DNA of 64,000 nt. Origin: CAWFXC01 sp963819735 (GTDB lineage Bacteria; Actinomycetota; Acidimicrobiia; IMCC26256; DASPTH01). The stretch lies in contig CAWFXC010000005.1 of the NCBI GenBank assembly GCA_963819735.1, forward strand, positions 992,001 to 1,056,000. The letters are read 5' to 3'. A program made the position numbers and the translations under genes. Below are positions 8,474 through 17,606 of this stretch, piece by piece. Within the stretch, counting starts at the first letter, position 1; every line of letters starts with the position of its first letter. Below the pieces are notes generated by a model, which made no database searches, was not told the origin of the DNA, and worked only from the letters and a program-made list of their open reading frames with translations.

Positions 8474-9925
8474 GTGTCGCTACGCGCGCGGCTGCTCGCG
8501 GGCATGGCGGTCGTGTCCTTCGTGCTCGTCGCCGCCGCGGTGATCATCGCCCGCACCACTGAGTCGTACCTCGTCGATCGCGTCGATGATCAGCTCGCGC
8601 TCGTGCCCACCCGCTTCGGCGCCGTGGACCAGTTCCCGGGTCGGCCCACCGACGGCCAGTTCCAGACGCCGTCCTCCTTCTTCGCGGCCGAGATCGTCGA
8701 CGGGACGCTCACGGTGCGCTTGCGGCCGAGCGTCGTCGCCAGCGGGTCGGGGACGCCGCGCATCTCCATCTCGCAGGCCACGTCCGCGGCGCGGTCGGGG
8801 AAGTTCTTCACCGTCGACACCAAGAACGGTTCGGACCGGTACCGCATCCGGGCCGACCGCGACGCCGACGGCAACGTCGTCCTGGTCGGCCTCTCGCTGC
8901 GCGACGTGGACGCGTCCGTCCACCGGCTCGAGCTGCTCCTCGTCGCCGCGGTGGTGATGGTGGTCGCCATCCTCGGCCTCGTGATCTTCTGGGTCCTGCG
9001 GCTCGGAGTGCGCCCGATCAAGCGGATGACGAAGACCGCCACCGAGATCGCCGGGGGTGATCTCTCGCAGCGGGTGCCCGCCGGCCGGCCCGGTACCGAG
9101 GCCAGCGACCTGGGTGACGCGCTCAACGCGATGATGACCCGTATCGAAGATGCGTTCGACCAGCGGGCCGCGTCGGAAGCCCGCCTCCGGCGCTTCGTGG
9201 CCGACGCGTCGCACGAGCTGCGCACGCCGGTCACCACCATCCGGGGCTACGCCGAGCTCTACCGTCACGGCGGCCTGGGGGAGACCGACGAGCTCAACCA
9301 GGCGATGCGCCGCACCGAGCAGGAATCGATCCGCATGGCGTCGCTGATCGACGATCTCCTGCTGCTGGCCCGGCTCGACGAGGGGCGCCCGCTCACGCTC
9401 GCGCCCGTCGACCTCGGAGTGCTCGCGGTCGACGCCGCGGCCGACGCGCGGGCCGTCGCCCCCGAGCGCGACGTCCACGCCGACGTGAGTGCCGGGGTGA
9501 TCGTCGAGGGCGACGAGGACCGGTTGCGGCAGGTCCTGGGCAACCTCGTGGCCAACGCGCTCGTGCACACGCCGGTGGGGACACCGGTCGCGGTGCGGGT
9601 CCACGACGTCGACGGCCAGGCAGTGGTCGAGGTCCACGACGACGGTCCGGGGATGCCCCCCGACGTCGTGGCCCGCGCCTTCGAACGCTTCTCGCGGGCC
9701 GACGCGTCGCGGTCGCGCAATGCGGGCGGATCCGGCCTCGGGCTCGCCATCGTGCAGGCCATCGTCGTTGCCCATCACGGCGCGGTCACGATCGACAGCG
9801 GGCCCGACGCCGGCACCACCGTGCGGGTCGAGCTGCCGCGCCTCCCGGCCGGGGAGTCGCCGAGATCCGGTCTCGATAGTGTCCCCGCATGGCCCGGAAA
9901 CGAGATTCGGTCCTCCACGACCTGA
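8474..9925 (+). CDS. Membrane sensor histidine kinase
   Basis: 483 residues from a GTG immediately after the regulator's TAA. Order: TM1 about 9-27, a roughly 125-residue extracytoplasmic sensor, TM2 about 152-175, HAMP, HisKA with ADASHELRTP (His 247), and an ATPase domain with N-box (NLVANALVH), DDGPGMP and GGSGLGLAI. It phosphorylates the response regulator upstream. Translation is probably coupled to it. The 3' end overlaps the start of ppk2 by 37 bases in another frame. Confidence 0.93.
   Translation: MSLRARLLAGMAVVSFVLVAAAVIIARTTESYLVDRVDDQLALVPTRFGAVDQFPGRPTDGQFQTPSSFFAAEIVDGTLTVRLRPSVVASGSGTPRISISQATSAARSGKFFTVDTKNGSDRYRIRADRDADGNVVLVGLSLRDVDASVHRLELLLVAAVVMVVAILGLVIFWVLRLGVRPIKRMTKTATEIAGGDLSQRVPAGRPGTEASDLGDALNAMMTRIEDAFDQRAASEARLRRFVADASHELRTPVTTIRGYAELYRHGGLGETDELNQAMRRTEQESIRMASLIDDLLLLARLDEGRPLTLAPVDLGVLAVDAAADARAVAPERDVHADVSAGVIVEGDEDRLRQVLGNLVANALVHTPVGTPVAVRVHDVDGQAVVEVHDDGPGMPPDVVARAFERFSRADASRSRNAGGSGLGLAIVQAIVVAHHGAVTIDSGPDAGTTVRVELPRLPAGESPRSGLDSVPAWPGNEIRSSTT
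9877..9882 (+). promoter_or_regulatory. Possible -10 (TAGTGT) of leaderless ppk2
   Basis: TAGTGT ends 6 bases before the ppk2 ATG, inside the 3' end of the kinase gene. No Shine-Dalgarno is seen before that ATG. Confidence 0.35.
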
Positions 9926-10713
9926 AGGTCGATCCGGGGCACGCCGCTCGACTGCACGAACGCAATCCCGCGTCACGCCTGGGGTTGACCGACAAGGCGG
10001 ACGGTCGGGAGCAGATCGAAGCGATTCACGCCGAGCTCGACGAGCTGCACGACCGCCTGTGGGCCGAGGCCGAGCGCAGCGTCGTCCTGGTGCTGCAGGG
10101 CATGGACGCGGCCGGCAAGGACGGCACCATCCGCCGGGTGCTCACCGGGCTCAACCCGCAGGGCTGCACGGTCACCAACTTCAAAGCCCCCACCGAGCTC
10201 GACCGGGCGCACGACTACCTCTGGCGCATCCACCTCGGGCTGCCGGCGCGGGGAATCCTCGGGGCCATGAACCGCTCGCACTACGAGGACGTCGTCGCCG
10301 CCCGCATCATCGGGGTGGTCGACGACGAGCAGTGCGAGCGGCGCTTCCGGCACATTCGTGAGTTCGAACGAATGCTCGCCGACGAAGGCACCACGATGGT
10401 GAAGGTGTTCCTCCACATCTCCAAGGACGAGCAACGGGCGCGGCTCCAGGCCCGGATCGACGATCCGACCAAGAACTGGAAGTTCCACCGCTCCGACCTC
10501 GAAGCGCGGGCGCAGTGGGACCGGTACCAGATGCAGTACGAGGCCGCGATCTCGGCCACGTCGACGGACTGGGCGCCCTGGTACGTGATTCCCGCCGACC
10601 ACAAGTGGGTGCGCGACGTCGCCGTCGCCCAGCTGCTCGTCGAGGTCCTCGTTGGGCTGCAGCCCCGAATTCCCGACCCGGAACCCGGCCTCGATGGTGT
10701 GGTCGTCGAATAA
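9889..10713 (+). CDS. ppk2: PPK2-family polyphosphate:nucleotide phosphotransferase
   Basis: 274 residues from ATG 9889. A P-loop kinase fold with Walker A GMDAAGKDG, the following NPQGCTVTNFKAP, WRIH, NRSHYEDV, and the lid segment RLQARIDDPTKNWKF. These are typical of short single-domain PPK2 enzymes that transfer phosphate from polyphosphate to AMP or ADP. The length and PQG-KAP pattern fit the class III-like subgroup; the substrate is not proven by sequence. Cytosolic. Confidence 0.9.
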   Translation: MARKRDSVLHDLKVDPGHAARLHERNPASRLGLTDKADGREQIEAIHAELDELHDRLWAEAERSVVLVLQGMDAAGKDGTIRRVLTGLNPQGCTVTNFKAPTELDRAHDYLWRIHLGLPARGILGAMNRSHYEDVVAARIIGVVDDEQCERRFRHIREFERMLADEGTTMVKVFLHISKDEQRARLQARIDDPTKNWKFHRSDLEARAQWDRYQMQYEAAISATSTDWAPWYVIPADHKWVRDVAVAQLLVEVLVGLQPRIPDPEPGLDGVVVE

Positions 10714-10775
10714 TCGGCACCAATCCCGCGCGCGAGTGGTGCGCGCGTCGATCCATCGACCAAAATGAGTGCTCG

Positions 10776-11444
10776 ATGGACGTCGAGTCGCGTGATTCCA
10801 TCTCACTCAAACCCGCCGAGCTCGATGAGCTCGGTCAGCTGGTTTCAGGGATCGGCCTGCCCCTGCTCGACGAGCAGCTCGATGGGCACGTCGCGCAGTT
10901 CCCACTGGTAGCGGTTGCCGCGGTCGACGGGGAAGTCCAGGGCTTCCTCTTCGGATCGCTCGAGCGCATCGGTGGTACTCCTTGCATCCTGTGGGGTCTG
11001 GGTGGGGTCCGCAAGGGTAAGAACGCCCGGGCCGGCCTCGACGGGCTGGTGGCCGAGCTCTACCGGAGGGCGGCGATCTCCTTCCCCGACGAGGACGTCC
11101 TCGTCGCGGGGCGGGTGGCCCACCCGGCGGCGTACACCCTGTTCGGGGTGCTCGACGACGTGTGCCCGCGGCCCAAGTACTCGCCCAACGGCGAGGAGCG
11201 GGCCTGGGGCCGGCGCCTCGCCCGACGCTTCGGTTGCGACGGCCGTTACGACGACCGCAGCTTCCGGGTGACCGCCCACGGCGCGCCGGAGCTGGTGCTC
11301 CACGCCGGGCCGGTCAAGGCGGGCGGCAAGGTCGTGATCGAGCTGGTCGGCGACGTCGACCCGGCCCAGGGCGAGGCCGTGATCACCTACGGCTGGGCGA
11401 TGGCCGAGGCGCTGGCCGACGGTCTCGCCATCCCGCACCACTGA
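10776..11444 (+). CDS. Conserved hypothetical protein, GNAT-like
   Basis: 222 residues from ATG 10776. The middle (VAAVDGEVQGFLFGSLERIGGTPCILWGLGGVRKGKNARAG is spread over residues 42-84) has the strand-turn-helix look of an acetyltransferase, with a possible CoA-loop GVRKGKNARAG. The C-terminal half has a beta-rich stretch. I cannot name the family with confidence. A CAAAAT hexamer 9 bases before the ATG and the absence of a Shine-Dalgarno may mean a leaderless start. Confidence 0.75.
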   Translation: MDVESRDSISLKPAELDELGQLVSGIGLPLLDEQLDGHVAQFPLVAVAAVDGEVQGFLFGSLERIGGTPCILWGLGGVRKGKNARAGLDGLVAELYRRAAISFPDEDVLVAGRVAHPAAYTLFGVLDDVCPRPKYSPNGEERAWGRRLARRFGCDGRYDDRSFRVTAHGAPELVLHAGPVKAGGKVVIELVGDVDPAQGEAVITYGWAMAEALADGLAIPHH

Positions 11445-11479
11445 CCGTTCAACGCCTGAGCGTTCAGCGCCTCACGGGT

Positions 11480-13540
11480 TCAGCGCCGCGCCGCCAGGGC
11501 GGCATCGAGCTGCTCGCGTAGCGCGTCGGCATCGGTGACCGGAACCCGGCAGGCGAACCGCTCACACACGTAGGCCGTCGCGCGTCCGTCGACCAGCGGG
11601 CGATCGGCCAGGAGCGGCGTGAGCGCACCGCCCTCGTCGGCCCCCGCCGCGACCCGCACCGCGGCCGGGAGCAGGCGCCCGCGGACCTCGGTATGAAGGG
11701 CGACGCGGCCCGGATCGCCGGCGGGGCCGACGATGGCGACCTCGAGGGGCGCCGTCACCACGCGCTGGACGGCTTCCAGGAGGAACGCGAACGCAGTTGG
11801 GTGCTCGCCGGCGACCGCGGCGAGCGTGGCGACCCAGCGTTCGGCCGACGCCGCCCATTTGCCGTCGCCGGTGAGGGCGGCCAGGCGGAGCAGGCCGTCG
11901 GCCGCCAGCGAGTTCTCGGACGGCGTGGCGTTGTCCTGGTAGTCCTTGGGCCGGACGATGAGCGCGTCGGCGTCGGTGCCGGTGGTGAAGAAGCCGCCGC
12001 GTTCGTCGTCGGAGAACAGGGTGATCAGGTCGTTCGCCACCACCTCGGCCTCGGTGAGCCAGGCCACGTCGTCGAGCTCGGCCAGGGTGAGCAGCGCCTC
12101 GACGAGTGCGGCGTAGTCCTCGGCGTAGGCGAGGAGGTTGGCCCGCCCGTCCTGCCAGGAGCGCAGGAGGCGGTCGTCGGCGCGGCGGAGCTCGCGCAGG
12201 AGGAACCGGGCGTTGGTGCGCGCGGCTTCCATCCAGTCGGCCCGGTCGAGCGCGTCGGCGGCTTCGGCGAGCGCGCGCAGGAACAGCGCGTTCCACCCGA
12301 GCAGCACCTTGTCGTCGAGCCCCGGCCGGATCCGCCGCTCGCGGGCCGCGAACAGGGTCGGAATCAGTGCGGCCACCGCGGCGGGCCGGTCCTCGGTGCG
12401 ATCGACCACGTGGAGGATGTTGCCGCGGAACGCGGTGTGCGGATCTTCGAAGTTGCCGTTGGCGGTCACCCCGAAGTAGCGGACGACCTCGGGGAGATCG
12501 GTACCGCACAGGGCTTCGAGCTCGGCGAGCGACCACACGTAGAACTTGCCCTCGACGCCTTCGGAGTCGGCGTCCTCGGCGGAGAAGAAGCCGCCGTCGG
12601 GATGGCGGAGGTCGCGCAGGACGTATCCGACGATCTCCTCGACGACGCGCCGGTAGCGGGGCTCGCCGGTGACCAGCCAACCGTGCACGTAGGCGCGGAG
12701 CAGCAGTGCCTGGTCGTAGAGCATCTTCTCGAAGTGCGGCACCAGCCAGTGCGCGTCGACCGAGTAGCGGTGGAAGCCGCCGCCGACCTGGTCGTACATC
12801 CCGCCTGCGGCCATGGCGTCGAGGGACACCGTGATCATCTCGAGCACCTCGGGCGACGGATCGACGACGGCCCGGTCGAGCAGGAACGTGAGCGTCATCG
12901 CCTGCGGGAACTTCGGTGCCCGCCCGAACCCGCCGAAGCGGGAGTCGAACTGGGCGCCGATGTTGCGCACCGCGGCATCGAGGACCGCAGGCGACTCGGC
13001 CCCGGTCGCGGCACCCGCCGCGGCGCGGCTACCGCCGATCGCGGTGCCCTCTTCGATGGCGGCGCGCAACTGGTCGGCCTGCTCGAGCAGTTCGCCGCGC
13101 CGCGTGTGCCATGCGTCGTCGACCGCTTCGAGGAGCCGGACGAACCCGGGCATTCCCTGACGGTCCTCGGGCGGGAAGTAGGTACCGCCGTAGAACGGTC
13201 GGCCCTCGGGGTCGAGGAACACCGTCATCGGCCAGCCCCCACTGCCGGTCATGGCCTGCACCGCCTGCATGTAGACCGCGTCGACGTCGGGCCGTTCCTC
13301 GCGGTCGACCTTCACGCAGACGAAGCGGTCGTTCATCACCGCGGCGATCGCTTCGTTCTCGAAGGATTCGTGCGCCATCACGTGACACCAATGGCACGAC
13401 GAGTACCCGACCGACAGCAGGATGGGCTTGTCCTCGGCCCGGGCGCGTGCGAATGCGTCTTCGCCCCACGGGTACCAGTCGACGGGGTTGTCGGCGTGCT
13501 GGCGCAGGTAGGGACTGGTCTCGCGCGCGAGTCGGTTCAC
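11480..13540 (-). CDS. YyaL/DUF255 thioredoxin-domain protein with six-hairpin glycosidase-like domain
   Basis: 686 residues from GTG 13540, the usual length of the YyaL/SPATA20 family. The N-terminal thioredoxin-like domain begins NRLARETSPYLRQHADNPVDW and holds the CHWC motif (SSCHWCHVMAHESFE). The remainder is an alpha/alpha barrel as in N-acyl-glucosamine epimerases, with GGGFHRYSVD and FEKMLYDQALL. The biochemical role of the family is not established. It is last in a four-gene operon and begins 10 bases after the acyl-CoA ligase stop. Confidence 0.9.
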   Translation of the reverse strand: MNRLARETSPYLRQHADNPVDWYPWGEDAFARARAEDKPILLSVGYSSCHWCHVMAHESFENEAIAAVMNDRFVCVKVDREERPDVDAVYMQAVQAMTGSGGWPMTVFLDPEGRPFYGGTYFPPEDRQGMPGFVRLLEAVDDAWHTRRGELLEQADQLRAAIEEGTAIGGSRAAAGAATGAESPAVLDAAVRNIGAQFDSRFGGFGRAPKFPQAMTLTFLLDRAVVDPSPEVLEMITVSLDAMAAGGMYDQVGGGFHRYSVDAHWLVPHFEKMLYDQALLLRAYVHGWLVTGEPRYRRVVEEIVGYVLRDLRHPDGGFFSAEDADSEGVEGKFYVWSLAELEALCGTDLPEVVRYFGVTANGNFEDPHTAFRGNILHVVDRTEDRPAAVAALIPTLFAARERRIRPGLDDKVLLGWNALFLRALAEAADALDRADWMEAARTNARFLLRELRRADDRLLRSWQDGRANLLAYAEDYAALVEALLTLAELDDVAWLTEAEVVANDLITLFSDDERGGFFTTGTDADALIVRPKDYQDNATPSENSLAADGLLRLAALTGDGKWAASAERWVATLAAVAGEHPTAFAFLLEAVQRVVTAPLEVAIVGPAGDPGRVALHTEVRGRLLPAAVRVAAGADEGGALTPLLADRPLVDGRATAYVCERFACRVPVTDADALREQLDAALAARR

Positions 13541-13550
13541 ACGGGGCAGG

Positions 13551-15155
13551 CTACGACGCGCCGAGGCGGGCTTCGGCGGTTGCCAGGGCCCAGCGGTAGT
13601 CGGGCTTGCCCGAGGGGGAGCGGACGATCTCGCGCACGAGCACGAGGTCGCGCGGCACCTTGTAGGACGCGAGCTGCGCGCGCGTGTGCGCGGCCAGATC
13701 GTCGAGCTCGGGATCGGCACCCGGGCGCGGCTGCACGACCGCGGTGACGCGCTCACCCCACCGGTCGTCGGGCACGCCGACAACGACCGCGTCGAACACC
13801 GCGGGGTGCGATTTCAGCGCCGACTCGACCTCCTCGGGGTAGACCTTCTCGCCGCCGGTGTTGATCGATACCGAACCGCGCCCGAGCACGGTGATCGCGC
13901 CGTCGGCCTCGATGCGGGCGTGGTCGCCCGGCACCGACCACCGTTCGCCGTCGATGACCGGGAACGTCGTCGCCGACTTCTCGGGATCCCGGTAGTAGCC
14001 GAGCGGTACGTGGCCACGCCGGGCCAGCTTGCCCACGACACCGGCGGGAACCGGCCGCAGGTCTTCGCCGACGACGGTGGTCTCGTCGTTCACGTGGAAG
14101 CGGGGCGCCGACTCGATCGGGCCGCCGGCGGCCGAGATGCTCTGACCCTGCCCACCGGCCTCCGATGACCCGAAGCCGTCGATCAGCAGCGCCCCCGGCA
14201 GCGCCTCCACCCAAGCTGCCTTGACGGAGGGCGAGAGGACGGCGCCACCCGAGAGCACGACCGTGAGCGCGGCGACGTCGGGCCGCGGGTCGAGCCGCTC
14301 GAACACCTCGACCAGCGGACGGGCGAAGGCGTCGCCCACGATCACGAGGAACGAGACGCGCTCACGCTCGATCAGCGCCCACAGGTGCTCGGGGTCGAGG
14401 TGACGATCGGGGGCGATCACCACGGTGCCGCCGGAGTAGAGCGTGCCGAACGCCATCCAGTGCGCGGTGCCGTGCATGAACGGGCACGCAGGGAGCCCCC
14501 GGCGATGGACGTCGAGTGTGTCGGTGACGGCCTCGGGCCGGGTGATGGGAACGTCGCCGAGGTTGCCGCCGCCGAACGCGGCGAAGAAGATGTCTTCGGC
14601 CGTCCACATGACTCCCTTGGGCATGCCGGTCGTGCCGCCGGTGTAGAGGATGTAGAGGTCGTCGGCCGAGCGCGGCCCGAAGTCGCGTTCCGGGGACGCG
14701 GCGGCCAGCGCCGCCTCGTACTCGACCGCGTCGGGGAGCGTTGTATCGAGCGGGTTGTCGTCGTCGACCACGACGAAGCCGGTGAGGAGCGGGAGGTCGT
14801 CGCGCACGGCGGCGAGCACCGGCGCGAACTCGCGATGGAAGGTGATCGCCCGGGCGTCGGCATCGGCGAGCAGGTATCGCAGTTCGTCCTCGCCGTAGCG
14901 GTAGTTGACGTTGACGGGTACCGCGCGGAGCTTGAACGCGGCCAACATGCCTTCGAGGTATTCGGTGCCGTTGTAGAGGTAGAGCGCGACGTGGTCACCG
15001 GGGCCGACACCGAGCGAGGCGAGGTGGTGGGCGAGACGGTTGGCGCGCTCGTCGGCGTCGCGGTACGTGAGCCGGCGCGTGCCGCAGATCATCGACTCGT
15101 GGTCGGGAATCGCGTCGACGACGCGCTCCCACAGGTCGGCGAGGTTGAACTCCAT
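13551..15155 (-). CDS. Acyl-CoA synthetase (AMP-forming), FadD19-like
   Basis: 534 residues from ATG 15155. An ANL-superfamily adenylating enzyme with the P-loop YTGGTTGMPKGVMW, the A5 region FGSSEAGG, the hinge INTGGEKVYPEEVE and the C-terminal catalytic Lys in PSGKPDYRW. The TGGTTGMPKGVMW form is typical of the actinobacterial FadD19/FadD3 group that loads steroid side chains or other bulky acids onto CoA, so a branched or steroid acid substrate is possible. It lies between an SDR and the YyaL-like gene in one operon, 11 bases after the SDR stop. Confidence 0.9.
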   Translation of the reverse strand: MEFNLADLWERVVDAIPDHESMICGTRRLTYRDADERANRLAHHLASLGVGPGDHVALYLYNGTEYLEGMLAAFKLRAVPVNVNYRYGEDELRYLLADADARAITFHREFAPVLAAVRDDLPLLTGFVVVDDDNPLDTTLPDAVEYEAALAAASPERDFGPRSADDLYILYTGGTTGMPKGVMWTAEDIFFAAFGGGNLGDVPITRPEAVTDTLDVHRRGLPACPFMHGTAHWMAFGTLYSGGTVVIAPDRHLDPEHLWALIERERVSFLVIVGDAFARPLVEVFERLDPRPDVAALTVVLSGGAVLSPSVKAAWVEALPGALLIDGFGSSEAGGQGQSISAAGGPIESAPRFHVNDETTVVGEDLRPVPAGVVGKLARRGHVPLGYYRDPEKSATTFPVIDGERWSVPGDHARIEADGAITVLGRGSVSINTGGEKVYPEEVESALKSHPAVFDAVVVGVPDDRWGERVTAVVQPRPGADPELDDLAAHTRAQLASYKVPRDLVLVREIVRSPSGKPDYRWALATAEARLGAS

Positions 15156-15166
15156 CCGCCTCCCGC

Positions 15167-15970
15167 TCAAAAGAAGTCGGTGCCGCCGTCCACCGGGATC
15201 GTGGCGCCGACGACGAAGCTCGTGAGCTCGGAGCACAGGAACACGACCATGCTCGCGACCTCTTCGGGCAGCCCGACGCGACCGATGTCGTTCGAGGCGC
15301 CGTAGTCGCGGGCGATCGCCTCGTAGGCAGCTTCGAGCGGTCCCTCGGGCAGGCCTTCGAGGTCGGTCCCCACGAGGTAGCCGGCGAGGGTCGGCGACAT
15401 CACCGTGCCCGGCGCCACCGTGTTCACGATGATGCCTTCGGGCGCGAGGGCGCGGGAGAGGTTCTTCGACGCGCTGGCCATGGCCGCCTTGGCGGCGGTG
15501 AATCCGATGAGCCCGGGGCTCTGGTGGCGGATCGACGACGCGGCGACGTTGACGACGCGCGCGAACGTGGCCTTCCGGAGGAGCGGGAGCGCGGCACGGG
15601 TGGTGCGGACCATCGTCAGCACGCCGAGATCGAACTCGTCGAGCCAGGCCGCGTCGGTGAGGTCGTCGAGCCCGCCCACGTGCGCGGGGCCGACGGTGTT
15701 CACGAGTGCGTGGCACTCGCCCCAGCGCTCGTCGAGGAACGTGAACGCGGCTTCGACCTCGCCAGTGTCGAGGAGGTCGCACTCGAGGCCGATGGCGTCT
15801 TCGGCCCCGGCACCGAGCAGCTCGTCCTCCGCCTCCCGCAGGTGGCCGGGTGTACGCGCCAGCACCGCGACCCGGCAGCCCTCGGCCGCGAGCAACTCGG
15901 CGGTGGCGCGCCCCACGCCGCGGGTCCCCCCGGCGACGACGACCGCGCGACCGCGCAGGCCCAGCTCCAT
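15167..15970 (-). CDS. SDR family oxidoreductase lacking the catalytic tyrosine
   Basis: 267 residues from ATG 15970, classical SDR length. The cofactor motif is GGTRGVG and the C-terminus DGGTDFF is normal. The catalytic YxxxK reads FTAAK: Phe 157 (codon TTC) in place of Tyr, with Lys 161 kept. Serines sit at 145-146. Either the enzyme has lost reductase chemistry, uses another acid, or one base is misread. Its ATG overlaps the peptidase TGA by one base and an acyl-CoA ligase follows, so an acyl-CoA role is likely. Confidence 0.88.
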   Translation of the reverse strand: MELGLRGRAVVVAGGTRGVGRATAELLAAEGCRVAVLARTPGHLREAEDELLGAGAEDAIGLECDLLDTGEVEAAFTFLDERWGECHALVNTVGPAHVGGLDDLTDAAWLDEFDLGVLTMVRTTRAALPLLRKATFARVVNVAASSIRHQSPGLIGFTAAKAAMASASKNLSRALAPEGIIVNTVAPGTVMSPTLAGYLVGTDLEGLPEGPLEAAYEAIARDYGASNDIGRVGLPEEVASMVVFLCSELTSFVVGATIPVDGGTDFF

Positions 15971-17553
15971 CAGTTGGCCAGCTGGCGCGCCAGGTGGACG
16001 GCCGACAGCGGTTCACCGGTGGCCCGAGTCACCAGTGCGTCCCACCGCAACGACGCGCCGGGTGCGAACACGTCGCGCACGAGCAACTGGCCGGCCGCGG
16101 TGCGATCGACCAGGCCGGCCGTGCGCGTCGCGAGCGTGGCGTCGAGCTGCGACGCGAACAACTCGCCGTAGAGGTAGTTCTGGTAATAGACGGGCGCGGT
16201 GGCGAGATGGATCTTCGCCGCCCAATCGGATTCGTGCCGTCCGTCGGGCCGGTGCACCTGCTGGTACTGCTCGACGAGATCCCACCAGAGGGTGTCGAGG
16301 TCGTCGTCGGGATCGGCGTAGAGCCGCCGCTCGAAGTTCGTCATCACGAGCACCCAACGCGCGAAGACGAGGAGCGCGGCGCGTCGGGCGTCGGCGAGCG
16401 CGGGTGCGATCTCGTCGACCGCGTCGTCGTCGACCCCCGCGACCGCGCGCAGCCAGTTCGGGTCGCGGGTGAGCCGGCCGAAGAGCATCGCGATGCCTTC
16501 GGTGGTGAGGGCGTGGGCCGCACCGCGGACCAACCACGGCAGCGTCGACTCCGACTCGCGGTCGTAGATCGCGTGACCGAACTCGTGCAGCATGGTCTCG
16601 GTCCAGCGCTCGCCGGGCTCGAGGTTGCACAGCACGCGCACGTCGCCGTCGCGGTCGATGTCCATGCAGAACGCGTGCTGGCTCTTGCCGTCGCGGGCGT
16701 AGAGGTCGCTGCGCTCGAGCACGGCGCGTACGTCGAGACCCAGCCCGTCGTAGGTGCGTAGGGTCAGCGCCTCGAGGTCGGCGTCGACGAAGAAGTGGTC
16801 GATGGCAACGGCGCCCTCGGCCGGTGGGCTCTGGAAGAACGGATCGTCGAAGTGCCAGGGCCGAATGTCGGCGACCGCGCACCCGAACCGCGCGGCGAGC
16901 GACGAGTCGACCGTGCGCTTCCACTCCGTGAATCCGGCTCCGGTGGCGCGGTCGACGTCGGCCAGCGTCTCGAACAGGCGGGCTTCGTCGAGCTCGCCGG
17001 TGGCCAGGGCGAGGGCGAAGTGATCGCGGAAACCGAGCGCCCGCGCCGCCTCGTTGCGGAGCCGGGCGAGCTCGCGGATGCGGTCGGCGACCTCGAACCC
17101 GATCTGCTTCGACGCTTCCCACGCGGCTTGACGTTCGGCCGCGTCGTCACTCACGCGGAGGATCTCGGCGATCGCGTTGTCGTCGACCCGCGTGCCGTTG
17201 ATGGAGCCCCGGAAGTTGTTGAACGTGGACTCGACCGCGGTCTCGAGCTCGACGATCCGCCGGCGGAGGTCGGCGGGCACCTGGTGCGGGACGAAGGCGT
17301 CGTGGAGCACGTCGAGCTGACGGACGACGAGCGGATCGGTCGTGGGGTCGACGGCGGCCCGGGCGTCACGGACCGCGGCGAACGCGTCGGGATCGGCGAG
17401 GAGCTCCTGGCGGGCCAGTTCTGCGTTGATGCGGCGGAGGTCGGCCTCGGGTGACGATCGCGTGTTCGATTCCCACCACGCCTCGGCCAGCTCGACTTCG
17501 AGCGGCCGGAGGCGCGATTCGAGGTCGGCGACGATCTCTGCAGCGCTGAGCAT
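15970..17553 (-). CDS. M3-like zinc metallopeptidase
   Basis: 527 residues from ATG 17553. A largely helical gluzincin with the zinc motif HEFGH (MLHEFGHAIYD) and a downstream glutamate in TTEGIAMLFG, as in the M3/M2 (oligopeptidase F or ACE-like) clan. The C-terminal YYQNYLYGELFASQL also fits the clan. It should trim small peptides in the cytosol; no signal peptide is present. First gene of a four-gene operon. A TAGACT hexamer 6 bases upstream and no Shine-Dalgarno suggest a leaderless mRNA. Confidence 0.88.
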   Translation of the reverse strand: MLSAAEIVADLESRLRPLEVELAEAWWESNTRSSPEADLRRINAELARQELLADPDAFAAVRDARAAVDPTTDPLVVRQLDVLHDAFVPHQVPADLRRRIVELETAVESTFNNFRGSINGTRVDDNAIAEILRVSDDAAERQAAWEASKQIGFEVADRIRELARLRNEAARALGFRDHFALALATGELDEARLFETLADVDRATGAGFTEWKRTVDSSLAARFGCAVADIRPWHFDDPFFQSPPAEGAVAIDHFFVDADLEALTLRTYDGLGLDVRAVLERSDLYARDGKSQHAFCMDIDRDGDVRVLCNLEPGERWTETMLHEFGHAIYDRESESTLPWLVRGAAHALTTEGIAMLFGRLTRDPNWLRAVAGVDDDAVDEIAPALADARRAALLVFARWVLVMTNFERRLYADPDDDLDTLWWDLVEQYQQVHRPDGRHESDWAAKIHLATAPVYYQNYLYGELFASQLDATLATRTAGLVDRTAAGQLLVRDVFAPGASLRWDALVTRATGEPLSAVHLARQLAN

Positions 17554-17559
17554 GGCGGG

Positions 17560-17565
17560 AGTCTA
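17560..17565 (-). promoter_or_regulatory. Possible -10 (TAGACT) of leaderless peptidase operon
   Basis: On the minus strand TAGACT is followed by six bases and the ATG at 17553. No Shine-Dalgarno fits in between. Confidence 0.4.
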
Positions 17566-17606
17566 GAGAGGCCGGACGTGTGCACAGGCCGCCATCGTGA
17601 CCACCG

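Noticed and set aside
11693..13747. Long open frame of 684 codons on the plus strand opposite the YyaL-like gene
   Set aside because: Arg/Val/Glu-rich shadow of a clearly conserved minus-strand protein; no recognisable domain or ribosome site.
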